A stretch of DNA of 64,000 bases from Candidatus Methylomicrobium oryzae (GTDB lineage: Bacteria > Pseudomonadota > Gammaproteobacteria > Methylococcales > Methylomonadaceae), in NCBI RefSeq assembly GCF_016745425.1, contig NZ_JAERVK010000011.1:62001-126000 (forward strand), in the 5' to 3' direction. Positions 60,568 to 64,000 of this stretch are shown in pieces. The notes below the pieces were generated by a model. That model searched no databases and was not told the DNA's origin. It worked only from the letters and a program-made list of their open reading frames with translations. Each line of letters begins with the position of its first letter. Position 1 is the stretch's first letter. A program made the translations under genes and the position numbers.

Positions 60568-62076
60568 ATGGCGCTGGCGATTGTTTACAGCCGGGGGCGC
60601 ACCGGCATCGAAGCGCCGCTGGTGACGGTCGAGGTCGATGTCGCCAACGGTTTGCCTTCGCTGAATATCGTCGGCTTGCCGGAGGCGGCGGTCAAGGAAA
60701 GCAAGGATCGGGTGCGCGGCGCGATCCAGAACTCGCGCTTCGAATTTCCGGCGCAGCGGATTACGGTCAATCTGGCGCCGGCCGATCTGCCGAAAGAAGG
60801 CGGACGCTTCGATTTGGCGATCGCGCTCGGGATTCTGGCCGCCTCGGGACAGATCCCGCTGTCACTGCTTTCCGAAGTCGAATGCATCGGCGAGCTTTCG
60901 TTGGGCGGCGATCTGCGTTCGGTCGACGGTGTGCTGCCGGTCGCGATCCAGGCACGCAACAACCGGCGGAAGTTGATTCTGCCTAAAAACAATACCGCCG
61001 AAGCGGCATTGATCAAAGGCATCGAAATCATTCCAGCGGTTCATTTGCTGGATGTCTGCGCGTTTCTTTCCGGGCAGAAGACGCTTGCGGTCGAAGGCGA
61101 AAACACCTTGCCCGAGCGGACTGCCGACGATTTGGATTTTGCCGATGTGCACGGCCAATACCATGTGAAGCGGGCCTTCGAAATCGCCGCGGCCGGGGCT
61201 CACAATATTCTGATGCTCGGGCCGCCGGGTACCGGCAAGTCGATGCTGGCCGCGCGGCTGTCTACCATTTTGCCGCTTTTGACCGAACAGCAGGCTCAGG
61301 AAACCGCCGCGATCGCCTCGGTCAGCGATCAGGGACTCGATGTGGCGAATTGGCTTCGGCCGCCTTTTCGGGCGCCGCATCATAGCGCATCGGCTGCGGC
61401 GTTGGTCGGCGGCGGCAGCAATCCCCGTCCCGGCGAAATCTCGCTCGCACACAACGGCACGTTATTCTTGGACGAATTGCCCGAATTCGATCGGAAAGTG
61501 CTCGAAGTGCTGCGCGAGCCGCTCGAAACCGGCCATATCACGATTTCGCGCGCGAACCGCCAGGCCGATTTTCCGGCCCGCTTCCAGCTGGTCGCGGCGA
61601 TGAATCCATGCCCCTGCGGCTATCTGGGCGACGCTTCGGGCCGCTGCCATTGCACATCGGAGCAGGTGATGCGTTACCGGGCGCGGATTTCGGGGCCGCT
61701 TTTGGACCGGATCGACATGCATCTGGAAGTGCCGCGGGTGCCGCATGAGGTGTTGCGTAAGGGTTCGCCCGAAGGGGAAGAGAGCAGCGCGACGATCCGG
61801 GCTCGCGTCGATGCGGCGCGCCGGAGGGCCGTTGCACGCACCGGCAAGGCCAATTCGGCGATGTCCGCGAAGGAAGTCAAACAGTTCTGCGCCTTGTCCG
61901 AGCCCGGCCACCGGCTGCTGGAGCAGGCGATGGACAAATTCGGCCTGTCGAATCGGGCGTATCACCGGATATTGAAGCTGGCACGCACGATCGCGGATCT
62001 GGGGGAATCCGAAACGATAGAGATGGCGCATTTGAGCGAGGCCATCGGCTACCGCAAGCTGGATCGGCGGTCTTGA
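60568..62076 (+). CDS. yifB: YifB/ComM family Mg-chelatase-like ATPase
   Basis: 502 residues from the ATG at 60568. LAIVYSRGRTGIEAPLVTVEVDVANGLPSLNIVGLPEAAVKESKDRVRGAI is the N-terminal domain; the AAA+ core has the P-loop GPPGTGKSMLAARL, GEISLAHNGTLFLDELPEF and DRIDMHLEVPRV; a four-Cys segment lies at PCPCGYLGDASGRCHC. ComM of this family drives branch migration in natural transformation. Confidence 0.94.
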   Translation: MALAIVYSRGRTGIEAPLVTVEVDVANGLPSLNIVGLPEAAVKESKDRVRGAIQNSRFEFPAQRITVNLAPADLPKEGGRFDLAIALGILAASGQIPLSLLSEVECIGELSLGGDLRSVDGVLPVAIQARNNRRKLILPKNNTAEAALIKGIEIIPAVHLLDVCAFLSGQKTLAVEGENTLPERTADDLDFADVHGQYHVKRAFEIAAAGAHNILMLGPPGTGKSMLAARLSTILPLLTEQQAQETAAIASVSDQGLDVANWLRPPFRAPHHSASAAALVGGGSNPRPGEISLAHNGTLFLDELPEFDRKVLEVLREPLETGHITISRANRQADFPARFQLVAAMNPCPCGYLGDASGRCHCTSEQVMRYRARISGPLLDRIDMHLEVPRVPHEVLRKGSPEGEESSATIRARVDAARRRAVARTGKANSAMSAKEVKQFCALSEPGHRLLEQAMDKFGLSNRAYHRILKLARTIADLGESETIEMAHLSEAIGYRKLDRRS

Positions 62077-62107
62077 AAGCGCCGCCGATCGAGCACAGGC
62101 AGGGAGA

Positions 62108-62509
62108 TTATTTAATCTTGACCAGTTCCTTGCCGTCGCTGGAGAAATGGCAGATGCCCGCCGCAAAGTGGCCGCAGTCGGTCGATTGTTCGATTTTCGC
62201 ACCGTTCGGGCTTAATTTGATTTTGAGTTCGCAATAATCGGCCTGTCCCTCGATATGTTTTCTCATCAGCAATTCGTTTTCGCCGGTGACCTTGGCTTCG
62301 CCCGAAACGTCCGCTGAGCATGCATGCGCATCCTTTTCATTGGCATTCGGTTCGAAATCGACATCGGTGCTGACCGTGATTTCATCATTCAGTTTGGTGA
62401 TTTTCAAATGGTGGACGTGGTTGCCTTCGCGCAGCAGATAATGATCGGTGGTCGCGAACGCGGAGCCGGAAGCCAGCAAGGCTGCCGCCAGAAACACATG
62501 TTTTTTCAT
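62108..62509 (-). CDS. small secreted hypothetical protein
   Basis: 133 residues. A signal peptide (MKKHVFLAAALLASGSAFA) is followed by a mature ~114-residue domain with four Cys (HACSAD, DYCELK, TDCGHF, GICHFS) that could form two disulfides in the periplasm. No family is recognised. It lies between yifB and the SulP fusion, converging with yifB. Confidence 0.65.
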   Translation of the reverse strand: MKKHVFLAAALLASGSAFATTDHYLLREGNHVHHLKITKLNDEITVSTDVDFEPNANEKDAHACSADVSGEAKVTGENELLMRKHIEGQADYCELKIKLSPNGAKIEQSTDCGHFAAGICHFSSDGKELVKIK

Positions 62510-62628
62510 CGGGTTATCTCGTGTTGAGTGGTTGAAATCGGGGGTTGAAGGCCGGCAGGAATGCGATCCCGCCGGTCTTGCCGCTGTTGTAGCTCATTCG
62601 ACCGAAGCGGGCAGCCTTGCATTTTACC

Positions 62629-64000
62629 TCATACGGCGGATTTGCCCAAAGCCGGCGCGGCGGCAGCCGTTTTATCGGAAACCGTTCCTCCAGCGTCCGT
62701 ATGGGAGCAGCAGGCCTGTTCGGGCGGCGTATCGGTGTAAAATTCGACATGGCCCGTTTCGACATCGTACATGCCGCCGACGATATCGATTTGTCCCGCC
62801 TTTTCCATTGCTTCCAGCAACGGGCTTTGCTTCCGGATTTGCTCGACGGTCAACTGGACGTTGCGTTCGGCGACTCTTTGCACGAGCAGGGTTTTATCCT
62901 CCGCCGTCTCTTCGCTCAACTCCTCGCGCGCGGCGTGCACTGCCGGTTTGATCTTTTGCAGCAGGCCGGTCAAATGCTCCAGCTCCACGTCGGCGCAGGC
63001 GCCCTTGATCGCGCCGCAAAGGCTGTGGCCGAGCACGACGATCAATTTCGATCCGGCCAGCTTGCAGGCGAACTCCATGCTGCCGAGAATGTCGTCATTG
63101 ACAATGTTGCCGGCGACCCTGGCGCTGAAGACGTCGCCAAGTCCCAGGTCGAAGATCAGTTCAACCGAGGTTCGCGAATCGATGCAGCTTAAAATGATCG
63201 CGATCGGGAACTGGCCTTTCCGGGTGTCGTTGACCTGTTCGAGCAGGTTGCGGTTCGATTTCAGGTTGTTTACGAAGCGCTCGTTGCCTTCTCTCAGGAT
63301 TGCCAGTACCTCGGCCGGGGTCAGCGACTGTTGGGAGTCGTAGGTTTGTGCGCGAATCATTTCGGGCGGCGGCAGCGTGCCGAATCCGCGCAGGTTTTCG
63401 ACCGTCAGCTTGATGTTCTTGATTTGGGCTTCCGAGCGGAAGTTCTGGATGATTTCGTAAATATCGTAGTCGATGAATTTCGAGCGCGTCGCATCGATCA
63501 CGATCTCGGAGCCCGGCGGCAATTGTTTCAGAGTCCGCTGCACATTGGCCTTGTTCAAAAACGAAACCTGTTCCGAGAGGCGCAGCACGGTCTTGTTACC
63601 GATCTGTGTTTCGCGCATATAGAAGGAGCCGCGGTAATTTTCGATCAGGATTGCCAACAACGCGATCGTCATGCCGATCGCGATGCCGGTCAACAGGTCG
63701 GTCAATACGAGGCCGAGCACTGTTGCGCAGAACGGGATGAAGTGATAAAGGCCGGCCAGGTACATGTTTTCGAATTTTTGAGGCCGTGCCAGCCGGTAGC
63801 CGGCCAGCAGCAGGACGCTGGCCAGGCTCGCCAGCGGTACGAGATTGAACACGGCCGGGATGAAAAGCACGGTAAACAGCAGCAACAGCCCGTGAATGAA
63901 GGAGGCAGCCCGGGTTTTTGCGCCGGACTCGATGTTGACCGAACTGCGGATGATCAGTTGCGTCATCGGCAAACCGCCGATAAAACCGGCGCAGATATTG
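62629..64000 (-). CDS. SulP anion transporter fused to beta-carbonic anhydrase (partial)
   Basis: The coding frame continues off the right edge of the window, so only the C-terminal ~457 residues are seen. First come the last SulP membrane segments, entered through NICAGFIGGLPMTQL, the usual SulP motif. A STAS domain follows (QVSFLNKANVQRTLKQLPPGSEIVIDATRSKFIDYDI). The end is a beta-carbonic anhydrase with the zinc ligands in SCIDSRTS and GHSLCG, plus a short tail. Such fusions are thought to couple bicarbonate transport or hydration. No signal of truncation inside the visible part. Confidence 0.92.
   Translation of the reverse strand, partial: NICAGFIGGLPMTQLIIRSSVNIESGAKTRAASFIHGLLLLFTVLFIPAVFNLVPLASLASVLLLAGYRLARPQKFENMYLAGLYHFIPFCATVLGLVLTDLLTGIAIGMTIALLAILIENYRGSFYMRETQIGNKTVLRLSEQVSFLNKANVQRTLKQLPPGSEIVIDATRSKFIDYDIYEIIQNFRSEAQIKNIKLTVENLRGFGTLPPPEMIRAQTYDSQQSLTPAEVLAILREGNERFVNNLKSNRNLLEQVNDTRKGQFPIAIILSCIDSRTSVELIFDLGLGDVFSARVAGNIVNDDILGSMEFACKLAGSKLIVVLGHSLCGAIKGACADVELEHLTGLLQKIKPAVHAAREELSEETAEDKTLLVQRVAERNVQLTVEQIRKQSPLLEAMEKAGQIDIVGGMYDVETGHVEFYTDTPPEQACCSHTDAGGTVSDKTAAAAPALGKSAV

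Noticed and set aside
1-64000. CRISPR array, tRNA or rRNA genes, insertion-sequence transposase, prophage
   Set aside because: No regularly spaced repeat array, no tRNA cloverleaf or rRNA-like stretch, and no transposase, integrase or phage structural protein was recognised. XerD is the housekeeping recombinase.

Overview
The window looks like chromosomal DNA of a free-living gammaproteobacterium, most probably a Methylococcales-type methanotroph. Conserved gammaproteobacterial gene orders support the class: ypjD divergent from ffh, rpsP-rimM-trmD-rplS, prmB-aroC, exbB-exbD-lpxK-trm112-kdsB, alaC-hom-thrC and ubiK-yifB. The methanotroph assignment is an inference from general resemblance; no methane or methanol oxidation gene is present. 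I found no rRNA, tRNA, CRISPR array, transposase or phage gene.

Layout. Positions 1-5400 hold rapA, two tandem secreted glycine-zipper proteins (one very His-rich), a lipoprotein and a small basic protein. Positions 5500-11200 hold a degenerate metallo-beta-lactamase-fold protein, a DUF1289 protein, ypjD, ffh and the rpsP-rimM-trmD-rplS operon. Positions 11200-15600 are an accessory patch: REP-like palindromes, an integron attC-like site followed at once by a DUF2971 gene, a Uma2 nuclease, a RES/Xre toxin-antitoxin pair whose toxin 3' end is partly duplicated, and an unknown gene. Positions 15600-20700 carry glgC and a minus-strand run of a lactate/malate dehydrogenase-family enzyme, a VIT-type metal transporter, a GIY-YIG protein and a 605-residue protein with a class II terpene-cyclase-like DxDTT motif. 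Positions 21000-25700 carry a GMC flavoprotein oxidoreductase downstream of a large exported diheme cytochrome c, a possible uncharacterised oxidation system.

Positions 26100-35000 hold ogt-xerD-lpxA-pncC, then a 1604-residue hybrid histidine kinase next to an HD-GYP response regulator. Positions 35000-46700 hold an HDOD protein, prmB-aroC, a 48-bp tandem repeat, an MFS transporter, the exbBD/lipid A/KDO operon and alaC-hom-thrC. Positions 46800-56400 hold kup, rmuC, a host-attachment-like protein, mtgA, a periplasmic MsrAB fusion, moaA, rhlE and a TPR protein. Positions 56500-64000 hold a polyamine block (speA with an overlapping beta-hydroxyacid dehydrogenase, divergent speE), ubiK-yifB, a small secreted protein, and a SulP transporter fused to a beta-carbonic anhydrase that runs off the right edge.

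A recurrent theme is dispersed palindromic REP-like elements (GTAGGATGCGC, GTAGGGTACGC and GGCGGAACC types) lying right against gene ends. One forms the kdsB stop codon and two bracket the attC/DUF2971 block.
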